DNA from: Methanosarcina sp.
GTDB taxonomy: Archaea; Halobacteriota; Methanosarcinia; Methanosarcinales; Methanosarcinaceae
DNA length: 5,679 bases
Direction of reading: 5' to 3'
Assembly (NCBI GenBank): GCA_024280975.1
Contig: JAMXLQ010000287.1
Span: 1-5,679, forward strand
Position numbers and translations under genes: made by a program. The notes below the pieces were generated by a model. The model did not search any database. It saw only the letters and a list, made by a program, of their open reading frames with translations, and had not been told where the DNA came from. Shown piece after piece: positions 1 to 5,401 of this stretch (positions are counted from its first letter, which is position 1; every line of letters begins with the position of its first letter).

Positions 1-401
1 ATTATGGGCACGCCAACCTCTGCAGCAGTTTCATCCATTGTTTTAATTATTTCCTCAAACTCCCTGAGTGGAAAACCTTCAGGAACTATGACCGCGCAGG
101 TTAGGGCAAGGGGCTTTGCTCCCATAACCGTAAGATCATTGATAGTGCCTGCAACTGCAAGCCTCCCTATATTGGTATTTGGAAAAAAAGCAGGTGTTAT
201 CACATGACTGTCAGTGGTCATTACGAGTTCGCATCCCTTCTCGAAGCCTTCAAGCCTGACCGTGGATCCATCATCAAGGCATTCGAGCCCTATTGAGCCT
301 GCGCTTTTATTACGAAAATTTTTAAGAATTATTTCTCCTATAAGTGCCTGCATTACCTCTCCGCCTGCACCATGCTCAAGAGAAATGGTATTGGATTTCA
401 T
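1..401 (-). CDS. hypE: HypE, hydrogenase maturation protein, N-terminal part (runs off left edge)
   Basis: HypE works in the cytoplasm. It takes a carbamoyl group from HypF onto its C-terminal cysteine and dehydrates it with ATP to a thiocyanate, the source of the CN ligands of the [NiFe] active site. Only the first 133 residues are here; the C-terminal Cys lies outside the window. Visible family motifs are HGAGG at residues 10-14, TTDSHV at 62-67, and GRLAVAGTINDLTVMGAKP at 79-97, which together are typical of the ATP-binding PurM-like N-terminal domain. The ATG at 399-401 is chosen because HGAGG lies at the usual distance from the N-terminus and an AGGAGA ribosome binding site sits 5 bases upstream. 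It is the last hyp gene visible in the operon, 98 bases after hypB. The frame is open to the window edge with no sign of damage. Identity is near certain. Confidence 0.95.
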   Translation of the reverse strand, partial: MKSNTISLEHGAGGEVMQALIGEIILKNFRNKSAGSIGLECLDDGSTVRLEGFEKGCELVMTTDSHVITPAFFPNTNIGRLAVAGTINDLTVMGAKPLALTCAVIVPEGFPLREFEEIIKTMDETAAEVGVPI

Positions 402-406
402 ATAGG

Positions 407-412
407 TCTCCT
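407..412 (-). promoter_or_regulatory. Ribosome binding site of hypE
   Basis: Read on the minus strand this is AGGAGA, followed by 5 bases and the hypE ATG. It is a good match to the archaeal anti-Shine-Dalgarno and supports the chosen hypE start. Confidence 0.7.
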
Positions 413-452
413 TTTTTCCGTCTTCTAAACTCTCTAGATCTTCTCAACCTGT

Positions 453-496
453 TTTAATTCTCTTTAACCTGCTTTTACTTTAATTCTCTTTAACCT
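453..496 (-). repeat. Two 18-bp direct repeats, 26-bp period, in the hypB-hypE spacer
   Basis: On the transcribed (minus) strand the unit AGGTTAAAGAGAATTAAA occurs twice without mismatch, at 479-496 and 453-470. A third, degenerate copy follows, starting CAGGTTGAGAAG near 441-451. The first copy begins 3 bases after the hypB stop codon. The spacer is purine-rich on the mRNA and has no ORF. A simple tandem duplication is the most likely origin. A role in mRNA processing or protein binding is possible, but nothing in the sequence proves it. Confidence 0.75.
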
Positions 497-499
497 ATC

Positions 500-1162
500 T
501 TATTTCTTCTGAGCTTCTTTAATTCCAAGCTCGATAAAACTAATCCAAGTTTCCAGGCTTTCCCAATCATGCTTCGAAGTTAGGATTACCGGCACTTTCG
601 GATTTAAAGACAAGATGTCATCTCGCATTTTCTCAGCTTCAACATCCACTGCATGTGCAATGTCAACTTTATTTATAACCGCAAGATCAGCAGTCTTGAA
701 AATCATTGGGTGCTTCAGGATAATGTCGTCTCCCTCGGTCACACTAACGATTACAACTCTCAGATGCTCTCCCAATTTAAAGTCCACAGGACAAATGAGG
801 TTGCCTACGTTCTCAATTAGCAGGAGATCCGTGTTATTAAGGTCGATTTCATCCAGAGCCTTTTCTACAAGCTTTGCATCCAGATGGCATTCTTTTCCGG
901 TGTTCACAGGAACCGTAGGGACATCGAGCTTCCTGAAACGAGATGAGTCCATCTCTGCAATTACGTCCCCTGCAATCACAGCTATTTTATATTTTTCTTT
1001 AAGTTGTCTAATTGCCTCTTCAATAAGAGTTGTTTTTCCTGAGCCAATAGCTCCCATAACATTTACTGAGAATACCTGATGCTTGTCAAGTCTTTTTTTG
1101 TTTTTTTCAGCAACTTTGTCATTTGCTTTGTAGACATCGTGTTCCATATGGATTACATGCAT
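500..1162 (-). CDS. hypB: HypB, GTPase for nickel insertion into [NiFe]-hydrogenase
   Basis: HypB is a cytoplasmic GTPase that works with HypA to deliver nickel to the hydrogenase large-subunit precursor. Numbered from the ATG at 1162 (220 aa), the P-loop GAIGSGKT is at 37-44 and the metal-site motif GKECHLD at about 89-95. ENVGNLICP at about 117-125 contributes a further metal-site Cys, and the guanine-specificity motif NKVD is at 164-167. The His-rich stretch and the N-terminal CxxCGC nickel site of many bacterial HypB proteins are absent, as is usual in archaea. The start is uncertain. In-frame GTG (1177), ATG (1174), ATG (1168), ATG (1162) and ATG (1147) crowd the 5' end with no strong ribosome binding site; only a weak GTGAT lies at 1173-1177. 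I chose 1162 because MHxxx resembles other archaeal HypB N-termini. The gap to hypA is about 49 bases. Identity is near certain. Confidence 0.95.
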   Translation of the reverse strand: MHVIHMEHDVYKANDKVAEKNKKRLDKHQVFSVNVMGAIGSGKTTLIEEAIRQLKEKYKIAVIAGDVIAEMDSSRFRKLDVPTVPVNTGKECHLDAKLVEKALDEIDLNNTDLLLIENVGNLICPVDFKLGEHLRVVIVSVTEGDDIILKHPMIFKTADLAVINKVDIAHAVDVEAEKMRDDILSLNPKVPVILTSKHDWESLETWISFIELGIKEAQKK

Positions 1163-1211
1163 TAACATAAACATCACTTGGGGATTCTTTTTGTTTTTAC
1201 CTGTCTGAGGT

Positions 1212-1613
1212 TCAATCCTGATTTTCGGTTTCTATCTCTATACTTTTAATTATCAGTTCTCTGCCGCCCGTAATATTTGCCTCCTTTCCACAGATTGGAC
1301 ATTCCATGGCTGCTACATAAGCTAGAAGTTCGCTTTTGAACTGACAACTTTCTCGTATCTGTTTTTCATCTATTGTTCCCGTGTATCCGCATTCGCATTC
1401 AAGCGAGGGAGGTACCATTTCTACAATAAAATCCGCATCTTTGGCAATACTTTCCTCTGCAATGGCTTTGAAACAGAAGCTAAGTTGTTCTGGATTAGTA
1501 TGAGATAGTCTTCCCATCTGAAGGGTTACGTGCTTAACTTCCGTGGCTCCATGTTCTGTAGCCGTGGCCATTACCTGCTCGAAAATTTCACATGCAATGG
1601 AAAGTTCATGCAA
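1212..1613 (-). CDS. hypA: HypA, nickel metallochaperone for hydrogenase, TTG start
   Basis: HypA binds nickel at its N-terminus and passes it, with HypB, to the hydrogenase large subunit. The 133-residue protein begins MHELSIA, the family signature. His2 is a nickel ligand and must directly follow the initiator. That forces the TTG at 1611-1613 as the start codon, supported by a strong AGGAGG 8 bases upstream. The start overlaps the last 8 bases of hypD, suggesting coupled translation. A zinc domain is visible, with cysteines at 73 and 75 (ECECG) and at 105 and 108 (CPIC), plus an extra Cys at 90. The first half-site is CxC, not the usual CxxC. The 29-residue stretch between the two half-sites is longer than in E. 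coli or H. pylori HypA and more like Thermococcus. Length and fold signature are otherwise normal. Identity is near certain. Confidence 0.95.
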   Translation of the reverse strand: MHELSIACEIFEQVMATATEHGATEVKHVTLQMGRLSHTNPEQLSFCFKAIAEESIAKDADFIVEMVPPSLECECGYTGTIDEKQIRESCQFKSELLAYVAAMECPICGKEANITGGRELIIKSIEIETENQD

Positions 1614-2724
1614 GTCTACTTCCTCCTTCTCTTGAGTATCTGAACCAGTTGTAACACATGCCTTCCTGGCTTACCATACAGGGGCCTGCAGGACTTTTCG
1701 GAGTACAGTCCTTCCCAAAATTCGGGCATTGTGAAGGCTTTGCTTTTCCTGTAAGGATAGCTGCACAAATACAGCGCTTCTTGTCTTTTCGTCCTGTTTT
1801 CTTTCTGACGTCTTCAAGAGCAGAGGCATATACGTCTTCATACTTTTTTGCGGCATTTTTTTCCTCAAACTCTCTCCTGAGCGCAAGTCCAGAATTCTCT
1901 ATTCTTCCTATGCCTCGCCACTCAGAATCAGAAGTTTCAAACACCTTATCCATAATTTTCAGAGCAATCTGGTTTCCTTCCGGTTTTACAGCTCTTGGAT
2001 AGCCATTATCTACTCTTGGGCTACCTTCTTCTACCTGCATTTGCAACAGATTTATTCCTAGAAGAATGTCCCCTGGTTCAAACCCGCTTACAACAACAGG
2101 AAATCCTTTTTCCGCAAGAGGTTCAAAAGGCTTTGTGCCGATTATGGTTGCCACATGTCCTGGAGCTATGAAGGCATCAACGTCTGCGTCCCTGGCAAGG
2201 AGTTCGATTGCAGGAGGAGTTTGCTTCTGCGAGGCAAGAAGGCTGAAATTTTCGGGTGTGTTTCTTAAAAGAGCAGCCGCATTTGCAGGAACGGTGGTCT
2301 CAAAGCCTATTCCAAAAAAGACTACTTCAAGTCCCGGCTTCTTCTCGGCAAGGGCAATTGCATCGTCGATGCTGTAAACCATTCTCACATCTGCCCCTTC
2401 GGACTTTGCATCCAGCAAACTTTCTGCCGAACCAGGAACCCGCATCATATCTCCAAAGGTGACGACAGTTGCTCCACTCTTTGCAAGGGCGATTGCGACA
2501 TTTACATCCTCTTCAGGAGTAACACAGACAGGGCATCCTGGACCGCTTATTACCTCGATATTTTCTGGAAGGACGCTCCTTAACCCATATTTTGCTATAG
2601 TTCGCTCGTGCGTTCCGCAAACATGCATTATACGGAGTGGTATCTTCGAACTTCTGATTCTTTCCAGAAGTTTTTTTTCAAATTCCGGAACTAATGGCTT
2701 CGAAGGTAAATTCCCGTTTTCCAT
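1606..2724 (-). CDS. hypD: HypD, Fe-S scaffold for Fe(CN)2CO assembly
   Basis: HypD pairs with HypC in the cytoplasm to assemble the Fe(CN)2CO unit and uses its [4Fe-4S] cluster for electron transfer. The 372-residue protein is of normal family length. Conserved motifs are CGTHE at 36-40, GPGCPVC at 61-67 (the Cys-Pro-x-Cys site), FGIGFETT at 137-144, and APGHV at 187-191. The C-terminal cysteine region has Cys at 318, 320, 333, 340, 349 and 357, including CTPKSPAGPCMVSQEGMC. Four of these bind the cluster in this family; the spacing 320/333/340/357 fits best. The ATG at 2722-2724 lies 18 bases after the hypC stop and has no clear Shine-Dalgarno, so translation may depend on reading through from hypC. 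The 3' end overlaps the hypA start by 8 bases and carries the hypA ribosome binding site within its codons. No oddities were seen in the frame. Confidence 0.96.
   Translation of the reverse strand: MENGNLPSKPLVPEFEKKLLERIRSSKIPLRIMHVCGTHERTIAKYGLRSVLPENIEVISGPGCPVCVTPEEDVNVAIALAKSGATVVTFGDMMRVPGSAESLLDAKSEGADVRMVYSIDDAIALAEKKPGLEVVFFGIGFETTVPANAAALLRNTPENFSLLASQKQTPPAIELLARDADVDAFIAPGHVATIIGTKPFEPLAEKGFPVVVSGFEPGDILLGINLLQMQVEEGSPRVDNGYPRAVKPEGNQIALKIMDKVFETSDSEWRGIGRIENSGLALRREFEEKNAAKKYEDVYASALEDVRKKTGRKDKKRCICAAILTGKAKPSQCPNFGKDCTPKSPAGPCMVSQEGMCYNWFRYSREGGSRLA
1622..1627 (-). promoter_or_regulatory. Ribosome binding site of hypA, inside the 3' end of hypD
   Basis: On the minus strand this reads AGGAGG within AAGGAGGAAG, with 8 bases before the TTG codon at 1613. 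It is the strongest Shine-Dalgarno in the window and decides the hypA start in favour of the TTG. The next in-frame ATG is far inside the protein. Confidence 0.85.
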
Positions 2725-2742
2725 TTTTTATCAGATCCGCTT

Positions 2743-3003
2743 TTAGGGGGATTCACTCTCAAAGGTATCTATATCTTCAAGTCCTGCGATCTGTTTTAGA
2801 AGGTGCATTGTCTCTTCACTTTCTTCTTCTGATATTTCCGATATTGCATATCCAACATGAACAAGAAAGTGTTTTCCGATCATGGACTCATCGGCGCCTC
2901 CCATGAGATCCATATTAACGTCTCTGCAGATTCCGCCCATGTCAATCGTTGCAGTATTCTCGTTTACAATGGATTTTACTTTTCCAGGAATAGCTATACA
3001 CAT
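2743..3003 (-). CDS. hypC: HypC, small chaperone for [NiFe]-hydrogenase maturation
   Basis: HypC is a small cytoplasmic chaperone. With HypD it carries the Fe(CN)2CO unit and hands it to the hydrogenase large-subunit precursor. The 86-residue protein starts MCIAIPGKV. Cys2, exposed after removal of the initiator Met, is the essential iron ligand and thiol contact. The motifs GGICRDV at 23-29 and LVHVGYAI at 47-54 with His49 also fit the family. The tail is acidic (IDTFESESP). The ATG at 3001-3003 has GAGGA at 3007-3011 as ribosome binding site. It is the first gene of the minus-strand hyp operon, and a candidate promoter lies about 35 bases upstream. hypD follows after 18 bases. The length is typical, and confusion with another family is unlikely. 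Confidence 0.96.
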   Translation of the reverse strand: MCIAIPGKVKSIVNENTATIDMGGICRDVNMDLMGGADESMIGKHFLVHVGYAISEISEEESEETMHLLKQIAGLEDIDTFESESP

Positions 3004-3037
3004 GTTTCCTCTAACTCTTTTCTTTTAAAATCCTATT

Positions 3038-3045
3038 ATTTATAA
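3038..3045 (-). promoter_or_regulatory. Candidate TATA box of the hyp operon
   Basis: On the minus strand this reads TTATAAAT, close to the archaeal TATA consensus. Transcription starting about 22-27 bases downstream would begin near 3010-3018, just before the hypC ribosome binding site, giving a very short leader. A more distant alternative is the TATATATA at 3121-3144. Position and sequence support the call, but no start site is proven. Confidence 0.5.
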
Positions 3046-3061
3046 TAATTACTTGTAATTA
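3046..3061. promoter_or_regulatory. Perfect 16-bp inverted repeat abutting the hypC TATA box
   Basis: The sequence TAATTAC-tt-GTAATTA has two perfect 7-bp arms around a 2-bp centre. It directly adjoins the upstream edge of the candidate hypC TATA box, where the archaeal TFB recognition element would lie. A dimeric regulator bound here would be expected to affect promoter access. It also contains one inverted copy of TTACAAG, which recurs at 3097-3103 and 3111-3117. In DNA this AT-rich, chance palindromes occur, so a regulatory function is inferred. Confidence 0.45.
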
Positions 3062-3094
3062 CATTTTTCACTAGATAAATTCCTGTACTAAAGC

Positions 3095-3118
3095 TTTTAC
3101 AAGAATTATTTTACAAGA
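3095..3118. repeat. Two 10-bp direct repeats upstream of hypC, 14-bp period
   Basis: TTTTACAAGA occurs exactly at 3095-3104 and 3109-3118. The core TTACAAG appears a third time, inverted, at 3052-3058 inside the palindrome next to the hypC TATA box. The three copies within 70 bp suggest a shared binding site. Confidence 0.5.
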
Positions 3119-3146
3119 GATATATATTTGTAGGGTATATATATCT
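3118..3146. repeat. 10-bp perfect inverted repeat of TA steps
   Basis: AGATATATAT at 3118-3127 and its reverse complement at 3137-3146 flank a 9-base loop with GGG in it. An overlapping alternative pairing is TGTAG (3129-3133) with CTACA (3145-3149). The runs of TATA on either strand could act as a TATA box or simply be easily melted DNA. It is not followed by a T run and is not a convincing terminator. Confidence 0.4.
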
Positions 3147-3460
3147 ACAGGTTCTAACTGAGTAAAAAACCCTTCCAGTTCTATTTTCTTAACTGGTCAA
3201 ACAGCTTTATCCTTTTACTTGTTCATCCTCTTTTACTATCTTTCCTAAATATCCATTTTTTTCATTCTTCACTTGCCGCAAATGGAAAAATGAAAGTATC
3301 GTGAACAAGAACCGGATTCTATGTTTTGAGTAAATATATTGTCAAAAATTGTTTTTCAAAATTCTCTAGTTCTATTTTATATTCTTTTTGTTTTTTCATT
3401 TAGCTTGCATAATTTAAAAATGTTTTTCGCTTGACTCTTGAACTTGCTTTAGAGGTCTGT

Positions 3461-3478
3461 TTTAGAAAAGATTCTAAA
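3461..3478. repeat. Small AT-rich hairpin in the spacer
   Basis: TTTAGAA (3461-3467) and TTCTAAA (3472-3478) form a perfect 7-bp stem with a 4-base loop. The stem has only one G-C pair, so it is weak. No function is evident. Confidence 0.25.
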
Positions 3479-3646
3479 TCGCTCTTTCGAAGTATAATTT
3501 CTTTAAGTTCTAAAATGTATTAAATAAATAAGGCTTGCGTAGTATTTGTTCTACAGCTTCAAGCAAAAAATGGGTTCTTTTAGCATCTCTTTTCTATTTT
3601 GAGTCTTTTTCTTAAAAGTTTTATCCAGAACGCTACAGATCAGGAT

Positions 3647-3739
3647 TTAGATAGATCTGGAACCAAAACGCCAGTTTCTATCAGGAGCCCGATAATCCGG
3701 ACTCTTTAAAACTTCAAACAGGATTAATAGGGATGTCAT
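3647..3739 (-). CDS. Possible 30-residue reading frame or gene remnant in the spacer
   Basis: An ATG-started frame of 30 codons ends in TAA. The product begins MTSLLILFEVLKSPDYRAPD and continues with Asn, Trp, Arg and Phe residues. Its composition is unlike the Ile/Tyr/Lys-rich products expected from this AT-rich spacer. There is an in-frame TGA four codons upstream, no convincing ribosome binding site, and no recognised domain. It lies in the more GC-balanced island of the spacer. It could be a small protein, the tail of a decayed gene, or part of a dispersed repeat. The evidence for coding is weak. Confidence 0.2.
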   Translation of the reverse strand: MTSLLILFEVLKSPDYRAPDRNWRFGSRSI

Positions 3740-3795
3740 GACTTTCTTTCACGAAATATCAGCCGGTTGAGATAGCTCAATCTATTAAACATCCC
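3730..3795. repeat. Nested inverted repeats in the spacer island
   Basis: An outer pair GGGATGT (3730-3736) and ACATCCC (3789-3795) encloses an inner hairpin. The inner hairpin pairs GGTTGAG (3765-3771) with CTCAATC (3776-3782), seven pairs including one G-U, with an ATAG loop. A further 6-bp pair CAGATC/GATCTG (3636-3641, 3654-3659) lies just to the left. The cluster could be a folded RNA or the remains of a small mobile repeat. I saw no flanking target duplication. Confidence 0.35.
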
Positions 3796-4154
3796 TTAAA
3801 AATAAATGGCTTTTTTCGTTGCCTTTCAAAAACTTTTCTGCGTTTTATCTTATTTTTATACATTTTGTAATAATACGAACAAATTCTAATTATGATCTAC
3901 AACTTCATCTGTAATTTTTAACTTTTTAAATTAAATTAATTCTTTTGATTCTTTTTCCTCTTTCGAAATGAATTAATTATGCACAGTTGTACCATATTGT
4001 CCATTCGTGTACATTGAATTATGTTATTTATTTAAAAGCTCATCATATTTATTACCGCATTTTCTTCCTTCAATGCAGCCAATTAATATATTTATTGGAT
4101 CGTGTAAAAAACCTTAAATACTATTCCCTCATTGAAATCATTAATTGTAAATTT

Positions 4155-4172
4155 ATGTATACATTTATATAA
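4155..4172 (+). promoter_or_regulatory. Candidate vhtG promoter: palindrome plus TATA box
   Basis: TTTATATAA at 4164-4172 is a good archaeal TATA box. Transcription starting about 25 bases downstream would begin near 4190-4197, giving a leader of roughly 35-45 bases before vhtG. The perfect 10-bp palindrome ATGTATACAT at 4155-4164 overlaps its upstream edge, in the same relation as the inverted repeat at the hypC promoter. A second TATA-like stretch, AAATATATAA at 4202-4211, would give an almost leaderless transcript. Which one is used cannot be decided from sequence. Confidence 0.5.
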
Positions 4173-4230
4173 TTACGGTGGACAATTATTAACATTCATT
4201 CAAATATATAAATTTGGGTAAAATCAAGAT

Positions 4231-5394
4231 GTGGTAGAGATGAGTACTGGAATCAAAAATCTTGCCCGTACACTGGACAGTGTGGATTTCTTAAAAATGG
4301 ATCGGCGCACTTTCATGAAAGCTGTAGGTGCAATGGGTGCAACTGTATTCTTGAACACCTATGGAGCTCAAATGGCAGAGGCGCTTGAATTCCCAGAGAC
4401 CAAGCTTGTTTGGCTGCACGGTTCCGAATGTACCGGCTGTTCCGAATCGGTCTTAAATGCAGGCAATCCTGACTTTGCACAGGCATTACAAAAGCTCAAT
4501 GTCAATCTTGCTTTCCATGAGACTCTTTGTGCACAGCAGGGAATCTGGAATGATGGTAAGCTTGTAAACACCTCCGAGCTTAACTCCGAGATTCTCCTTG
4601 AAGAACTTTTCAAAGAAGGTAAGTATATCCTGGTCGTTGAAGGTTCAATTCCGAATGGTCCGGATGGTTCAGGGCGTTACCTGGTTATCGGAAACAAGAC
4701 TTTCAAGGAGACCCTTGGAGAGGCTGCAAAGCATGCCGCAGCTATCGTTGCAGTCGGGGCCTGTGCCTGCTGGGGAGGAATTACCAATGCAGCCAGTGAT
4801 GTTGCCAAGAACACGGACTATAGAGGAGTAGCATTTTCAAAAACCGATGCATCAAAAGGCATGCTTAAAGAACTTGGCATCGATAAACCCGTAATCAACA
4901 TTCCGGGTTGTCCTGCTCATCCTGATTGGATACTTCTTACCTTGGGCGCAGTTATCCTTGGTAAGATCAAGATTCCCGATGACCTTCCTGCCGTTCTGGA
5001 CCAGTACAACAGGCCAAAAGTCTTCTTCCCTCCAGACCATGTTGTCCATGACAACTGTCCCCGCCGCGGATACTATGACCGTGGAGAGCTCGATGAAGAG
5101 ATTGGCGGGCCAGGATGCTTATGGAAGCTTGGATGCAAAGCCCCTTACGCCCATGCAGACTGTGGAATCCGCAGGTGGAACGGCTCAGTCAGCATGTGTA
5201 CCCAGGCAGGCGGCCCCTGTATAGCCTGTGTGGAGCCTAACTTCCCTGACGGTTCAAGACCCCTGTTTGTCGAAGCTGAAGATAAGGGAGTGGTACTTGG
5301 AGCTAACATCGATACCGTGTCCAAGGTCGCAGTCGGTGCAGCTGCAGTTGCTGCTGGCGTACATGCTGTTAGGAGAATGGGAAAAGGAGAGTGA
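4231..5394 (+). CDS. vhtG: VhtG/VhoG, small subunit of membrane-bound methanophenazine-reducing [NiFe]-hydrogenase
   Basis: This is the electron-transfer subunit of the outward-facing hydrogenase that oxidises H2 and passes electrons through cytochrome b to methanophenazine. Of 387 residues, 24-30 (DRRTFMK) plus a hydrophobic stretch at 31-42 form a Tat signal, with likely cleavage near A49-A51. Proximal cluster ligands are C67 and C70 (ECTGC), C178 and C227 (PGCPAHP). Distal ligands are H273, C276, C296 and C302. Medial ligands are C311, C330 and C333, plus C323 where standard enzymes have proline. G69 and G183 occupy the positions of the two extra cysteines of oxygen-tolerant enzymes, so this is the standard type at the proximal cluster. 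An Ala/Val-rich helix at 366-380 is the expected C-terminal membrane anchor. The start may be GTG (4231) or ATG (4240); neither has a strong ribosome binding site. vhtA follows after 7 bases. Vht and Vho cannot be told apart here. Confidence 0.95.
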   Translation: MVEMSTGIKNLARTLDSVDFLKMDRRTFMKAVGAMGATVFLNTYGAQMAEALEFPETKLVWLHGSECTGCSESVLNAGNPDFAQALQKLNVNLAFHETLCAQQGIWNDGKLVNTSELNSEILLEELFKEGKYILVVEGSIPNGPDGSGRYLVIGNKTFKETLGEAAKHAAAIVAVGACACWGGITNAASDVAKNTDYRGVAFSKTDASKGMLKELGIDKPVINIPGCPAHPDWILLTLGAVILGKIKIPDDLPAVLDQYNRPKVFFPPDHVVHDNCPRRGYYDRGELDEEIGGPGCLWKLGCKAPYAHADCGIRRWNGSVSMCTQAGGPCIACVEPNFPDGSRPLFVEAEDKGVVLGANIDTVSKVAVGAAAVAAGVHAVRRMGKGE

Positions 5395-5401
5395 GTGAAA
5401 A

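Larger units (their letters stand above)
3004..4230. other. 1.2 kb AT-rich divergent spacer between hyp and vht operons
   Basis: No convincing protein gene, tRNA or rRNA was found. The spacer is strongly AT-rich, with many T runs. Outward-facing candidate promoters sit near both ends, at 3038-3045 for hypC and 4164-4172 for vhtG. Between them lie a 10-bp inverted repeat at 3118-3146, a small hairpin at 3461-3478, a weak hairpin at 3533-3564, and a stretch at about 3620-3800 with more G and C than its surroundings and its own nested inverted repeats. A TTG-started reading frame at 3987-4172 has an Ile/Tyr-rich product typical of chance translation of AT-rich DNA. Such a length could hold distant regulatory sites, an unseen small RNA, or decayed sequence. 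Confidence 0.8.

Noticed and set aside
615..1079. 154-residue plus-strand frame opposite hypB
   Set aside because: It is fully antisense to a clear HypB and has a Ser/Thr/Ile-rich product typical of an antisense shadow.
2857..3045. 62-residue plus-strand frame over the start of hypC
   Set aside because: It overlaps hypC on the opposite strand and has no family resemblance or ribosome binding site.
3533..3564. Possible terminator hairpin (GCTTG/CAAGC with inner GTAG/CTAC)
   Set aside because: The stem is interrupted and lacks a T run at the correct end on either strand, and no gene ends nearby.
3987..4172. 61-residue TTG-started reading frame in the spacer
   Set aside because: No ribosome binding site, a composition rich in Ile, Tyr and Leu as expected from AT-rich noncoding DNA, and it ends within the candidate vhtG promoter.
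3004..4230. CRISPR array or insertion sequence in the spacer
   Set aside because: No regularly spaced long repeats, no transposase frame, and no terminal inverted repeats with target duplication were seen.
4368..4613. 81-residue minus-strand frame inside vhtG
   Set aside because: It is a shadow of the vhtG coding sequence with no independent support.
4400..4790. Possible oxygen-tolerant hydrogenase signature in VhtG
   Set aside because: The two supernumerary cysteine positions are glycine here (ECTGC, and WGG after C178-A-C180). C180 is additional but not at the known position.
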